DNA of 64,000 bases from Combretum micranthum (Eukaryota; Streptophyta; Magnoliopsida; Myrtales; Combretaceae). Position 1 is the first letter of the stretch. Each line of letters starts with the position of its first letter. A program made the position numbers and the translations under genes. This document shows positions 47,048 through 59,133 of the stretch, in pieces. The notes under the pieces are model-generated. The model was not told where the DNA came from. It ran no database searches and saw only the letters and a list, made by a program, of their open reading frames with translations. The stretch covers positions 1 to 64,000 of the forward strand of contig JAMXBD010001048.1 of NCBI GenBank assembly GCA_024138025.1, in the 5' to 3' direction.

Positions 47048-48695
47048 ATGAAATGTATCAACTGAGCATGTGTACAAATACAGGTCTGGATAACCCGGAA
47101 TCCAAACAGGATGAAGATTTACACCCTCTTATCGAGGTTGAAGGATCACAATCCAGGGCCTATCTACCCAAGAGAGACTAAGCTTTTAAGAAAACAACAA
47201 TACTCACTTTAATTGTCTCTTTGAATTTAGTATGTCTTAAACACTCATTTCCAATTTAGCTTTAGAAACTCCACTAAGTGTTAGTTACTTCCCAGAAATA
47301 CCATAAGCGGCATCCTTCATTTACCATTTAGTTCCTATGGTATCAACAGAACAAAGGTAATCTTGCGATTAACTAATAGCTTCTTTGCTTAGATAAACCA
47401 AGTATTACTAGAGATCCGAAACACTAACACGTAGTAGGCTACCACTTACTCAAATGCTACATTGTGTAAGACATGCAATGCATGTTTAATTTCCTTTATG
47501 GTACTAGTAGTTTTATTTAAGTTGAAGGCGATCAATCAATGCATTAGCAATCAATGAAGTTACACATCTAATATAGTCATACAGAATTCTGTTGTTCTTA
47601 TTATTAGAGTGACTCAGCAATCAATATTTCATTCAACAAATAGTTCCCATAAACCCATACTGTACACTCAAGTTATTATCTTTTATTTAAGGTCCACTAA
47701 GTTACAAGCACATACAATGTAATAAGACTGAGTTACTCACCTGCTCATGTTGACTAGTCGTAGTAGTCGTCAGGAAAATCCTCACAAGTATTAAGATCAC
47801 CTATTGAGATGATTCTTATATTCATTAATATCACATAAATTATATGATTAAACTCTCATGAGTGTCTAAGTGTCCTATATTAATGTTGGGTTTTCGTTCT
47901 ATTACTATATTGGTTCTTTAGTAATTTTATGGTAATCAAGTATTAGTTCATATTTATTTTCATGTTTGTCTTGATCTCGTTTAATACTTATATATAATAT
48001 ATATATTCATCGGATACTCAAAAATTTGATATTTAGTTAGTTCATTTTTATAGTTATTATTGTTATGTTTGTATGTTCCTTATTTGACTTAGTATAGTAA
48101 CTCGTATTTATTTATTATTGTTTAAAACTATCGATTTTCTTTTGGTTTACTTGATATAATTTTCTCGTAATATAAAGATATCTCATTATTCATAAATTTA
48201 GATTATTTAAATTTCTATTATTATACATATGTCTAGATGTATGCATTTAAATAAATACTTGGTAATTACTATACTTCTAATTTTTCTTGTAAAACATATT
48301 AAATTCATCTATAATGATAATAAAATCAGTAACATTAAGATTTGATAAATTTAAAAATTATTTTAAAAAATATTAATAGTATTATCTTTTTCCATAACAA
48401 CAACAACAACAACAACAACAGCAACAACAACAACAATTAAGTTTAATAATAATAATAATGATGATGATTTTAATAATAGTAATATTTGTAATATTCATCA
48501 TACAATTAAGATTAATAGTAATTCAAAAATCCTTACCCATTAAGTTAATACTATTAATAATATTATTAAACTAGCTTTAAGCTTAACTTTTGGGTTTTAA
48601 TTATGAATATTAAGTATAACAATATCTAAAAACGATAATTCCAGCAATTAATCAGAATACTTTTAATGGTATTAATAATATTAACAACTATAATT
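47048..48695 (-). repeat. Minus-strand LTR that hosts Element 2, right part
   Basis: It continues the LTR begun at 32279. It parallels the Element 2 LTR from about 33185 on (aacccggaatccaaacaggatgaag, ccataagcgg, gttactcacctgc) but is clearly more diverged. It carries a CAA microsatellite (48396-48436). The match fades at about 48695, where an opposite-strand LTR begins. Confidence 0.75.
48396..48436. repeat. CAA microsatellite
   Basis: About 13 CAA units with one CAG interruption, inside an old LTR. Confidence 0.9.
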
Positions 48696-50087
48696 GTAAA
48701 ACTTTATGGAGTTTGATGAAAATAGTTTTAGAATTGAATAGATCTTTTCGAATAGGTAGAAAACGGTATATTATAGCGTAATTCCGAGTTAAAATGACCA
48801 AGATATGGCCATTTTAAGTTGGAATTTCCTTCTATACGAATTTTAACGATCTTATGATATAGTTTTTGATAAGTATCATAGAATCAACAAGCAATACTCA
48901 TTATAGGTTTTCTTCTTCATTAGGTGATCTCGAGGGGGAGTGTTCGCACCTAGATGATTATTTCGATTGGTGGAATTACCGATCGACTCATCCATAAGAA
49001 AGAAGTGACATCATGGTCGAGTGAGTCCACTTCCCTTTATTTTTCATACTTATGTTGTGCTTGTAAATTTAGTTGCATTAGATTTAAGGAAAGGTAAAAT
49101 GGAAGTTGTATGATAATATGTTGAAAGAATATTAAGTATATCGAAGCATGAAATGCTTGTAATAAATTGTAAGTTTATTAGTATGTTGAAGTGTCTGAAA
49201 TTGGATGATCACCTGTAAGAAAATAAAATATGACGGCTAAGCTTTAAACAAAAAGTTGACACATACACTTCACATGTTGAGTCACATTGCATTCACTACA
49301 AGTATGATAGTAATGGTGGGCATAACCGGTATATCATATATGTGGCGAGTAGGAGCCGATAAAAACTACATAAATTGGTGGCTAGTAGCAGCCGGTAATA
49401 ACTACATGTTTTTGATGGCGATAGGAGCCGGTAAGATCTATAAAAATGTTTTTAAAGAAGTAATGGCCATAATGGGCCGAAATACCTAACCTCGAATGAA
49501 GGGCATAATTCATTCAACATATGATTCTCGGAAAATCATGTCTTGTATGCTCATATGCTTGCTGCATCCCATTTGCTTGCTTAATAAACTTGGTCGATAA
49601 TTTTGTTTCAAGTATGAATTTTGGGATTTACTCACTAAGCCTGTAACCTTACGCCCCTATAGATATTTGCATTCTCAGGAACACCTGTTTTTATACCCGA
49701 CGTCTCCTCTTATCCGTGCAAGTTTTCTTTTGGAGCTTTTGAAGGAAATCTACTTGAAGAATTAGATTATAATTCCTTTGAAATCTTTTGATGTAACATT
49801 ATATTGTAAAGACTATTACATATTCGATCTTTGGGTTTTAGCGGGGGTATGCCCCTAAGAATCATGTAACAAATCTTTGATTATTAATATTATGATCTAT
49901 ATATTTCTGGATTCTTGTATGTTCATTATTACTTGCTTAGACCATATTTCCCAAAAGAGTCTCCTATTACTGTGTTAAACGCCTTACTTGTAATATAAAG
50001 ACTTTCGCATGACTAAGGTAGTCATTCTTGAGTCTTGATTTATATGTGGCGGGCTGCCACGTTTAGGGTACCCTTCGGGGCGTGACA
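48696..50087 (+). repeat. Element 3 5' LTR, last 1.4 kb only
   Basis: It matches the Element 3 3' LTR near 62755 (gtttgatgaaaatagttttagaatt) and runs to GGTACCCTTCGGGGCGTGACA at 50087, followed directly by the primer site. The first half of the LTR, including the TGTAAACC start and TATA box, is missing at the junction with an opposite-strand LTR. An ORF at 49256-49489 is made of internal taggagccgg repeats and is not a gene. Confidence 0.8.
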
Positions 50088-50095
50088 GTTTAAGT

Positions 50096-50102
50096 TGGTA
50101 TT
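50096..50102 (+). other. Element 3 primer-binding site, first half (split by a solo LTR)
   Basis: TGGTATT here is completed by AGAGC at 52331-52335, giving an initiator-Met site with one C-to-T change. The LTR at 50103-52325 is inserted between, with GTATT duplicated. Confidence 0.75.
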
Positions 50103-52325
50103 TGTAAAGTATAGAAATAAAATAATATAGGATGAGTTTGAGGTCAAAACAAGTAAATTGTAAAGATTTAAGTTTGGTTGTAGAACAAATGTTGAAGTTC
50201 AGATTTCTGCAATTTTTGATAGATTGTACGCCTTCTCCTGGAGAATCTACGCCGCTGGCATAGAGACGGCGTAGGATGAGAACATTAGCATTTTTCTTAA
50301 CGCTTGGAGGAACGTCGTTGGTGTTCACTAGGTTTCTCTCAACACCGGCTGGAAACGCCGCCGCATAGGGCATGGCTTTGCCAACGTATGTAGTAGGAAT
50401 CGAAGTTCTAGAATTCAAAGCCCGATGAATGCTGCCAGTACTCATGTAAATTTTGCCAGAGTAGGGTGTACGCCGGCAAGATCTACACGTACGCCACCGG
50501 CGTAGGACCGGCATATGACTAAATTTATATAAATATGAGACGCGAAAGACAGTTTCGACAGATTAGTCTTTTATCATTTTCTCCTTCGTATAAGAGAGTT
50601 TTGGAGTGTTCTTGAAGATCTAAGCTTGGAGAATCATTCAGAGGGTGTTTTGATCCAAAGTAAGTGATTTTAACATTTTCTCTTGGATTAAATACGAATT
50701 TGTATGAGTTTGCTTAGAGTTTTTTTTGTGTTCTTAAAGGAAAGATGTGGGAAAGATTTAGATCTTGGATTTGATCTGACTCGGTTGGATAAGAAGTGAG
50801 TATTGTGATTAAAACAAGTATAATGTTCTCATATCAGATTTATACGAATTTCATGCAAATTCTAAGGATTTTGTGATTTGTTTGCATGAAGGAAACCCTA
50901 GATTTGGTTAGGATCCGAATTTGTGGATGTGAGTTGGAATTTGGTGATCTAAATCAGTAAGTTTCGTCCTTTCTTTGATGAAGTTGAATAATGTGTGATT
51001 AGATGATCATTATGTGTTCTTGTTTTCATATAATATTAGGGTTTTGAAGGATTATTGAATTCTATAGATTGTCATGGAAGATTGATCGGGTTAGACGGTG
51101 TAACTGGGTGATTTTCTTTGTCAGGTTAAGATTTGGGGAGTTATAGTACATTAGGAATTGTTTATATCGTGTTCTTATTTGGTAAATATATAAATGTATG
51201 TTGTTGACAGGAATTTTGGAGATTTGGGTTTGTTGTTGAATTATTAATATTGATTGAAGTATTGTGGAGATTCGAGAGATTTGGTTGTGGTTGAGTATTG
51301 TCGATAAAGGATTTTAGGAGATAAAAATTGGAATTTCCAGAAACTAAGAAATGTACGACCAATCCTTGCTTATTGTTTTTGCTTGTAAGATTAATATTGC
51401 TTGATTGGTTGTAGGGATAGAACTTTATAATGAACTTAATTTTATTCAGCTTAATAATTGTCTGCTTGGTTGTGTTTGGCTTTGAGCAGTAAAGACCTGG
51501 CAGACAGTAATACTGGTGGGGCACCCTGATGATCTATGTGTGAGGTTGTCCCTAGTGAACTGGTGCATAGAGATGATTCTGGTAGAATTAGGAGGAAACG
51601 GGGATGTTTAGGGAGTTCCTACTCATCCATATATGTATATAATTACCTTATTTTCAAAGAGTTGGTTGTTTTTTTTAAAGAGGAGTCTGAGTTACTTCGA
51701 GTTCGGGACTAGAGTATACGTAGTTCTGAACTGTGTTGATTTACTGACTATAAAAATAACAAATTGATTGCTTGCATTAGACTAAGTGCATTTGATATAT
51801 ATACCTGTTGCGTGTGCATTTGCATTTGCTTTAAAGGATTGGAGTTATCATACTAGGCTTCGCAACTCACTTTTTAAAATTTCAGGTGTAGATGATGAAG
51901 ACATTGTATATGATCTTTCGGATTATGATTGGATCTTTGATAAGAGGGACTGTGATAGTAAACCTGACTACCCAATCGAGAGTTAGGTTTTATATATCAA
52001 ACTTCTAAGAAAAGACATGTTCTGATCATTTGGTTTTGTAGTTGGATGTTTTTGTTAGTTTTACATGAAAAGATTTTTAATGTAAACAGTTTTTAGTTTA
52101 AGTTAAATTTGTTGACTATGATGTCAACTTGGATTTTATGCTTGAATCAGGAGTTTATGTTTTATGAAGTATGAGTTATTAATTTTAACAGGTTTCGTAT
52201 CCTATGAGATACCCTATGAGTATTTACAGGTGATGATTATGTTATTATGGATAATAGAGCCTTTGCGTATCCCATATAAGAAGGGATACGTGGCGGGTTG
52301 TAATGCCTTATTTTAGGGTGTTACA
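50103..52325 (+). repeat. Solo LTR inserted in the Element 3 primer-binding site
   Basis: This 2223-bp sequence starts TGTAAAG, ends GGTGTTACA, and is flanked by GTATT on both sides (50098-50102, 52326-52330), so it is a complete LTR left after recombination. It is plus-oriented. A TATA box (TATAAATA at about 50526-50533) is preceded by GC-rich CGCCGGCG-type words. A diverged inverted copy lies at 63108-64000. ORFs inside (49984-50514, 51162-51524, 51786-51986) are not convincing genes. Confidence 0.9.
50220..50520. repeat. GC-rich TACGCCGGCGTA-type words upstream of an LTR TATA box
   Basis: Several short words such as ctacgccgctggc, acggcgtagg, cgccgccgcat, gtacgccggca and acgccaccggcgtagg stand out in an AT-rich setting. 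Similar words lie in the inverted copy at about 63565-63840. They could be promoter elements or methylation targets; no factor is assigned. Confidence 0.45.
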
Positions 52326-52439
52326 GTATTAGAGCAACAAGTTTAAAGGAATGAAGGTAATAAGAAAGAATTTAGAAAAGAAAAAGGTAGATAGATTGAA
52401 ATTAAGTGGACAAAAGGCCTAAATTAGTTAGATAAGCTT

Positions 52440-53460
52440 AGAATTTTCAAAAAGAAAATTAATGACCTTCCTTGTCTTTTATAGCTTACTCTTGGTGAAG
52501 TTAGAGCTAAGGCCCAACGTTTGAACTTGAGGAGTGACGAGATTCTTGTAAACTACTGGTTGAAAGTAAGGAGCTTATGTAAGGAGTTTGCCCTAGTAGG
52601 ACGGCCTAAGTCTGCTCGAGAAATGTATATCATGTGGAGGAGAGGACTACATGACTCTATATGGGATCATGTGATAGATGGGTTAAGATATGATGCCATA
52701 AGATGCACCAATTGGACTGGCATGGAAGTTATTTATGGAGTGGAACGACTCATGTGCCACTACAACCACACCCTTATGCTCCAAGAGGCTATGTTCATTT
52801 TCCAAAACCACGGACATCCAGTCTTTCCTGATTTTTGAACTTAAAATTCCATAGGCCCTTTATATATCTATGCCCACTACGAACTAGCAGATCATACCGA
52901 TTGGGGATGGGCGGATGGAGAATCTTACTTCTTTTGGTACGGGGTTTATCATAATTTGTGGCCACACCCTGATGAACTGCCTCCACCGTCATCATCAAAA
53001 GGAGGAGTGCATCAACAAGTCGAATGGGGGGAAGATATAAATCAAGGAATGGAACACAGATTGCCAACAGCAAATCACAGATGAGATGAGGATGTTTCCA
53101 ACCACCATGGAGTTAGTCATGATTTTGAATGGTCTGTCAAACTAACCCCAGATGGGAACATTCCGAATAGAAGCCGATCTCACACTCCCTTAATAGGAGA
53201 CCAAACCGAGGATGAAATAATGGAAGTATCTGATGGAGAGCATGCACCCCAAATGGGGTATGATCAAGGAGAGCCAAGCACTTCTAGGAATCGACCCTCC
53301 CATAAAGGAAAAAGGATAGCAGTTCGAAGCTACCTAAGGCAATTCGTAGCAAAAAGGCCAAGGATGACTCCTAGCCCCATCCACCATGACATGAGCCCTT
53401 CACCATGAAAGATGATCGAAGGAGGAAAGAACGAAGGATCCACCTAAGCATTCCCATGAG
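52440..53460 (+). pseudogene. Extra ORF upstream of gag in Element 3
   Basis: 52521-52838 gives 105 residues with NYWLKVRSLCKEFALVG, MYIMWRRGLHD and MEVIYGVERLM, matching the ORF at 42328-42810 of Element 2. After a frame change a W- and Y-rich stretch follows (about 52870-53000). 53220-53408 then adds a basic segment (GKRIAVRSYLRQFVAKRPR) that could be a nuclear localisation signal. The region ends at a stop near 53408, about 350 bp before gag. The function is unknown. Confidence 0.6.
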
Positions 53461-53789
53461 TCCAACTAAAATTTTGTAACTAAATCGACTTAGGATATAG
53501 GATCAATTAGAAGTTTGATTTATGTTTTCAGAAAGGTGTTTAATGTTGTTGTGTTTTGGATTTCTTTTGTAAACTTTAATTTCTTCTATGTATGGGTTTC
53601 ATGCCCTTGAATGCTTTTAGTTAAGGAAGTATTTTGGCTTAAACAAATTTTATTTCTTGATTTAATTGCTTAAGTTTATTCTATATGATGTTTCCTTTAC
53701 ATGTTATTTCATAAAAAATTTCCGCAATTTTCGTAACTTAGTATGTAAAAGACTTAATGATCTAGTATTTACGTAAACGAATTTAAAAC
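53461..53789 (+). other. Spacer between extra ORF and gag in Element 3
   Basis: About 330 bp of T-rich sequence with no ORF. A spacer lies at the matching place in Element 2. Confidence 0.5.
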
Positions 53790-54968
53790 AGCCGACCTAG
53801 AAGAGGATGACCGAGAGTAAGGAGGCATCGAATAATCTGCCTGAGGAAGTTAACTAACCAGAAGTGCCCCTTATGGCTCTAAAGCTGCAAGGCGATCTCC
53901 AACCCATGCTTGGTCAATTAACATAGCTTCTTAATGTGTTAGTTCAACAACAAAAGATGAACATGCCATCACCAGCACCAACTCAAGCACCGCCCCAGTA
54001 GGCACCTCAAGCATTTGTACATGGACCAACACCACTTGATGCTCATCACATACCACACCTTTGCTGCCTCTGCTACTACCTCGACCATACAGAACTTTAC
54101 TCCTAGATTTCATCAAAAGTAACGGTTATTTTGACAGAGCTTTCAGGAAACCAGATGAAGCTGAGGATTGGTTCATGTAGATAGAACGATCATTTGCTGC
54201 TTATGATGTTCCTCATCATCTTCGACTAAGCTATGGCATCTATATGTTGAGGTTTAATGCTCTTGTCTGGTGGGAGTCCAAGAGTAAGAGTTGCCACCTC
54301 CCATCACCTGGGATATGTTTCGAAATGAGTTTTTGGAAAACTATTTCTCGGGAAGTCTAAGAGTGAGGTATAGTGCGAATTTCTTGCACATGTCTCAGAA
54401 GGGAAGATCCATAGAACAATATGAGACGGAGTTCAGCCAACTCCTACAGTATGCTCCTGATTCCTATAATTATAGTGAAGAGTTGAAATGTCAAGTATTC
54501 TTAAATGGGTTAGATGAAGATTTGAGGATGCGATTAGAAGAATTCAACATCCGCACCTTCAGGGAACTGGTTGAAAGAGCAAGAATTGTTGAAGGAGCCA
54601 AGAAAAGGAAAGTTAGGACTTCTGAGAAGAAAGTTCATGTGTTTGGAAGGAAATTTCAGCAAAGAACAAGCTCCTATTTCCCTTCTAAGAGGTTTAAACC
54701 TATTAGCCACTTTAAGAGAAATTTCAGCGGACAAAAAGATGTTTCTAAGGCAGCAGTAACTTGTTGGAAGTGTAAAGGAGCACACTACCCAGAGAGATGC
54801 CCCCTTCTCCTTAACAAATGTTATTTCTGTGGCAACCCGAGCCATAAGATTCCAGATTGCCCAAAGAATGCTTCTACGACTTGTTTTGTGTGCAAACAAA
54901 CTGGACATTTTGCCAATGAATGTCCTTACAGAAAATCTACAACGGACCGACCTGTTGGATCTTCATGA
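53790..54968 (+). pseudogene. Element 3 gag with three zinc knuckles
   Basis: The N-terminal third (53790-54290) is broken by stops. The 225-residue frame 54291-54968 is open: capsid helices (WDMFRNEFLENYFS, SIEQYETEFSQLLQYA, FRELVERARIVEGAKKRK), a basic linker, then three CCHC knuckles at residues 158-170 (CWKCKGAHYPERC), 177-190 (CYFCGNPSHKIPDC) and 198-211 (CFVCKQTGHFANEC). The Met at 54291 is internal. Confidence 0.9.
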
Positions 54969-55249
54969 GGACTTGCTCTGACGAGGAGTAGGAATGGAAG
55001 TGGAAGTCACTCGGCATCATCTATGCACGAGCTGAGAATTTATAACCTTGAAGGGAATAGATTTGTGAAGATCTGATGAGGAAGGAATGGAATAGGCTGC
55101 CCTGGACCATAGAGAGGAGTATGACTGTAGCTTGGTTACAGGTTAACCTCAATCCATCAATATCCGCTTATATTGTTATCTGTTGAGTATAAGTGATAAG
55201 ATATAAAATGTGTTGGGAAACGAAAGATGCTTAGGAAACCCTATAAGGA

Positions 55250-55842
55250 TAGTAGCATACGCGCCTTGAATGCAAGAACCATATAAATAGGGGACCTGAC
55301 CGCTTATACCCTCTTCGATACTAGTGCAACACATTCCTTTGTCGTCGCTAGTATAGCCTTGAAGACCGGTTTACCCATCATCTCAACCACAACAAGTTTT
55401 CGTATAAAAAACCCTCATGGGTAACGTGGTGACTACCAAAGAAGTATTAACGAATTGCCCCATGAAGATAAAAGGCCATGATGCAACCATCGATCTTATA
55501 GTAGTAGAAATCATCAAGTATGAAGTGATTCTCGGAATGAGTTGGTTATCCCTAGTAGAAGCTAAGGTAGATTGTAGAAGTAAGAAAGTGGAATTCGTGG
55601 GTTAGGATGGGAAGAAAGCCACATTTTTAGGAGAATCCATGGCTTCTAAAAGATTGGAGTTAAGTTCGTTCGAGTTAATTGAAGAACTTGAGGAAGGGGT
55701 TGAAAGCTATGTAGGGAGTACGGAAGAGAAGAAGGAAAGACCAAACATTGACAACATCCCCATCATTAATGAGTTCTCCGATGTTTTTTTGGAAGAGTTG
55801 CCTGGATTATCTCCAAAATGAGAGATTGATTTTGAGATCGAT
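55250..55842 (+). pseudogene. Element 3 protease remnant
   Basis: The active-site region is at about 55310-55340 (AYTLFDTSATHSF-like: the Gly of DTG appears replaced by Ser). 55417-55605 gives CPMKIKGHDATIDLIVVEI and YEVILGMSWLSLVEAKVDCR, the ILG motif. 55639-55821 gives the link to RT (DVFLEELPGLSPK). Stops at 55604 and 55820 interrupt it. Confidence 0.82.
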
Positions 55843-56710
55843 TTGATGCCAAAGATGGAACCCATATCCAAGGCATCGTATCGAATGGCACTCATTGAGC
55901 TCAAAGAGCTTAAAAAGCAATTACAAGAATTGCTTGACCAAGGATTCATAAGACCAAGTGTCTCACCTTGGGGAGCTCCGGTGTTATTCGTAAAGAAAAA
56001 GAATGGATTGATGAGACTATGTATTGATTACCGAGAACTCAATAAGGTTACTATAAAGACTAAGTATCCATTGCCAAGGATTGACGATCTCTTTGACCAA
56101 CTACAAGGAGCAAGTATGTTCTCGCGCGTTGATTTGCGATCGGGATACCAGCAACTAAGGATAAAAATGGACGATGTGTCAAAAATTGCTTTTAGAACTC
56201 GGTATGGACACTATGAGTTCATGGTTATGCCCTTTGGATTGACTAACGCACCAGTTGCTTTCATGGACTTGATGAATCGAGTGTATAAGCCGCTCTTGGA
56301 TAAGTGCGAAATTGTCTTCATCGACGATATTTTGGTCTATTCCAAAACATGGGAGCAACACAAAGAACATCTGAGAATGGCATTGTAGACATTAAGGGAG
56401 CACAAGTTATATGCCAAACTGTCCAAGTGTGACTTTTGGTTGGACCAAATATCCTTTCTAGAACATGTTATCCGAGAAGTGGAATATCAGTAGATCCCGA
56501 AAAATTAAGGCCATAATGGAATGGAAACAACCATGAACGGTAACTAAAATTAGAAGTTTCCTAGGATTAGCTGGCTATTACAAAAGTTCGTATAAGATTT
56601 CTCAAAAATAGCCAAGCCGCTAACTCAGTTGACCCAAAAGAATGAGAAGTTTATTTGGAATGAGAAGCAAGAACAAAGTTTCCAGGAGTTAAAACGATAG
56701 TTAGTGTCTG
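55843..56710 (+). pseudogene. Element 3 reverse transcriptase
   Basis: The frame 55843-56388 (181 residues) holds an intact catalytic core: [32 protein letters not shown] with D97, [18 protein letters not shown], and [11 protein letters not shown] with D161 and D162. After a TAG stop at 56386 the thumb and connection continue in two or more frames ([28 protein letters not shown]) up to the solo LTR at 56711. The first Met is internal. Confidence 0.93.
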
Positions 56711-58607
56711 TTGTCACGCCCCAAAAGGTGCCCTAAACGTGACAGTCTGCCACATTCAATATTTAAACTTAAGTATGACAACCTTAGTCAACCATAAGTT
56801 TAGACACCGAATGTAAAGCGTACTTTCACCAATATAGAGGACTGACCTTTGGAACGAGTTGCTTAAGGAGGCATACATAAACAATTAAGAATTGAAATCA
56901 CAACAATAAATATAGTTTAAGTTTTACATAATTCTAAGGGGCATACACATGTCAATATAAAATTCCCGCAGTCTGGTAGTAATGTCTTTAACAAGTACAT
57001 ATAAGGAAAATTTAACTAGAAGCCTATGCCTATAGTTAAGATCTATCTTCTCCAAATAGCTTCTTATCCCAAGAAGTAGTACCTGAGCAAAATAACCTTG
57101 TGGTTGAAGCCACAAGTAAGGGTGCTGCAAAAGATAACTATAAGGGGGTAAACTAACGAGCTTAGTGAGATTCATTACCAAAAACAAGTACTCAAACATT
57201 TCAAAGCAAAACAAGTTATTTGGAGAAGCATATGAAATGCACAAGTACGTGAGCAAATAATTCACATGGTTTTCTAGGAATCATATGCCGAATGGATTTG
57301 CGCCCTACATTCAGGGTTAGGTATTACGGGCCCATATGATCATAGTTTTAAAATCATTATTTTATAGTTATTTCAGGTGCCTATACCACCATAAAAATTG
57401 TAGTTAATACTGGTGCCTACTCCACCTCCAAACAGAATTACGGGCACTATGGCCTAGTTTATCTATGTTTGTCCCACCAAACTTATAATAACAAATGCAA
57501 TGTGACTCACCATGGTATGCATGTATAGTTTATTTTAATATCATAGCATATTAGTTGAGTCATTGAAGGCAATCATAGAAATTTCAGACACATCAAGATT
57601 TAGCTAAACAATCATAAATTATACTCCACTCCCATTTCGATATACTTAACATTCGTTCATCCAAAGATAATTCACATGCACATTTCCAATTTTATCTTTC
57701 CCTAAGTCTAATGCCACTACTTTACAAACAAAATCATAAGCACAAATTTTAAATAAAGGTTAATGTAAAGAGGGTTTGTTAGTAGTAAAAGAGAGGATTT
57801 AGAGAGAGTGTTTGAGAGAGTATTTTGACATAGTAACTTTATGTTGGAGGAGTGGTGTAAGAAATGAAGAGAGGAGGTGGTATTTATAGAAGAAGGGAAG
57901 TGGAGTTAGTGTGGAATTAAATTAAATCAAAAGAAAAAAAAAGATATAATATTATATATTGCACCAGCCATTAAAGAGGAAATAAAAAAAAATATATTTT
58001 AATTGTTTTGATGATTAAGAGATGTAATATGAGTGGTTGATGTAAGAAAAGAGACACGGAAAAGGTAAAAAGTAAAAATAGAGGATTGGTAAGGAATAAG
58101 GTCCAATGGGAATAAAGTATAGGTATTAAATAATGTATAGTAGTATAAAGTAGAATAGTATTATACAATGGATAGTATAAAATAGTGTAGAAGACAAAAA
58201 TTAATACCGGTAGTAAAACAATTCGCATATAATTGCCATATCAAATATTTTTCTTTATCGAAAAATTAGAAAATTGATATTTTTGGAATCCTTATAATAT
58301 TACGAATCTAATGGTATTAATAAATTATTTTTAAATTCCCGAACCTCGGGACACGCTTTTCAAGGATTGTATCCGATTGAGCTCGGAAAAAACCGAATTT
58401 TATCTAATCTGATTTTTTTAATTTTCTTATTTAATTATACACTATACTACACACATAACTTCTATTTATTCTTCTAGGGTTGAAAGATACGGAAATGTCG
58501 GATCTAAACTGTTAAATTTCACTAGGGAATTGTTAACTTAGGGTTTTTAGGTGACTTCCCGATTTAAGATTTAAGCTTAAAAATTATCAGAAAACTAGGG
58601 GTTGACA
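56711..58607 (-). repeat. Solo LTR inserted between RT and RNase H of Element 3
   Basis: A 1.9 kb minus-strand LTR. On the minus strand it starts TGTCAACCCC and ends GGGGCGTGACAA. GTCTG is duplicated on both sides (56706-56710, 58608-58612). The Element 3 reading frame continues across the duplication, which fixes the insertion point to the base. A TATA box (TATAAATA, minus strand) lies at 57881-57888. It is distantly related to the LTR at 1-1569. Minus-strand ORFs inside (56924-57265, 57971-58228) are not taken as genes. Confidence 0.9.
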
Positions 58608-59133
58608 GTCTGCTCCAATTCTAACCTTACCAGATCTAGAAAAGCCATATACCGTCCATAGCGATGCATCAAGGAATGGCTTAGGATGCGTGCTTATGCA
58701 AGAAGGGAAGGTAATTGCATATGCTTCACAACAGTTAAGGCCGCATGAACAAAATTACCCGACGCATAATCTTGAGTTAGCTACAATTGTTTTTGCCCTA
58801 AAGCTTTGGAAGCATTACCTATATGGACCGAGATGTGAGATATATACGGATCATAAGAGCCTCAAGTATTTATTTACACAAAAGGAATTGAATATGAGAC
58901 AAAGAAGATGGTTAGAGTTAATCAAGGACTATGATCTTGGGACAAACTATTGCCCAGGGAGAGTGAATGCAGTAGCAGACTCTTTGAGTCGAAAGGACCA
59001 CGAAGAAGTTGCAGCCATGCTTACGACCCAAAAAGAACTTATAAAGGAATTCGAGAAATTACATGGAATTTGTGGGGCAAAATATAGAAGTGGAAATTTC
59101 CCATTTGGTAATGGAGCTGACTCTGATAAATAG
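58608..59133 (+). pseudogene. Element 3 RNase H
   Basis: Begins with [19 protein letters not shown] (first Asp) just after the solo LTR. It then has [20 protein letters not shown] with the catalytic Glu, [18 protein letters not shown] with Asp and [12 protein letters not shown] with the last Asp. The domain itself is open in one frame to about 59010. The Met at 58690 is internal, and the frame continues into the linker before integrase. Confidence 0.92.

Noticed and set aside
49256..49489. 77-residue plus-strand ORF with a membrane-like start
   Set aside because: It lies in LTR sequence and is made of internal taggagccgg-type repeats that also occur, not as an ORF, near 23940-24000.
50530..52000. 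ORFs at 51162-51524 and 51786-51986 as possible genes in the solo LTR
   Set aside because: They are inside a complete LTR with target duplication, are low-complexity or short, and match no family I know.
57971..58228. 85-residue minus-strand hydrophobic ORF
   Set aside because: AT-rich LTR sequence of the solo LTR at 56711-58607; Leu/Ile/Phe/Tyr-rich translation is expected by chance there.
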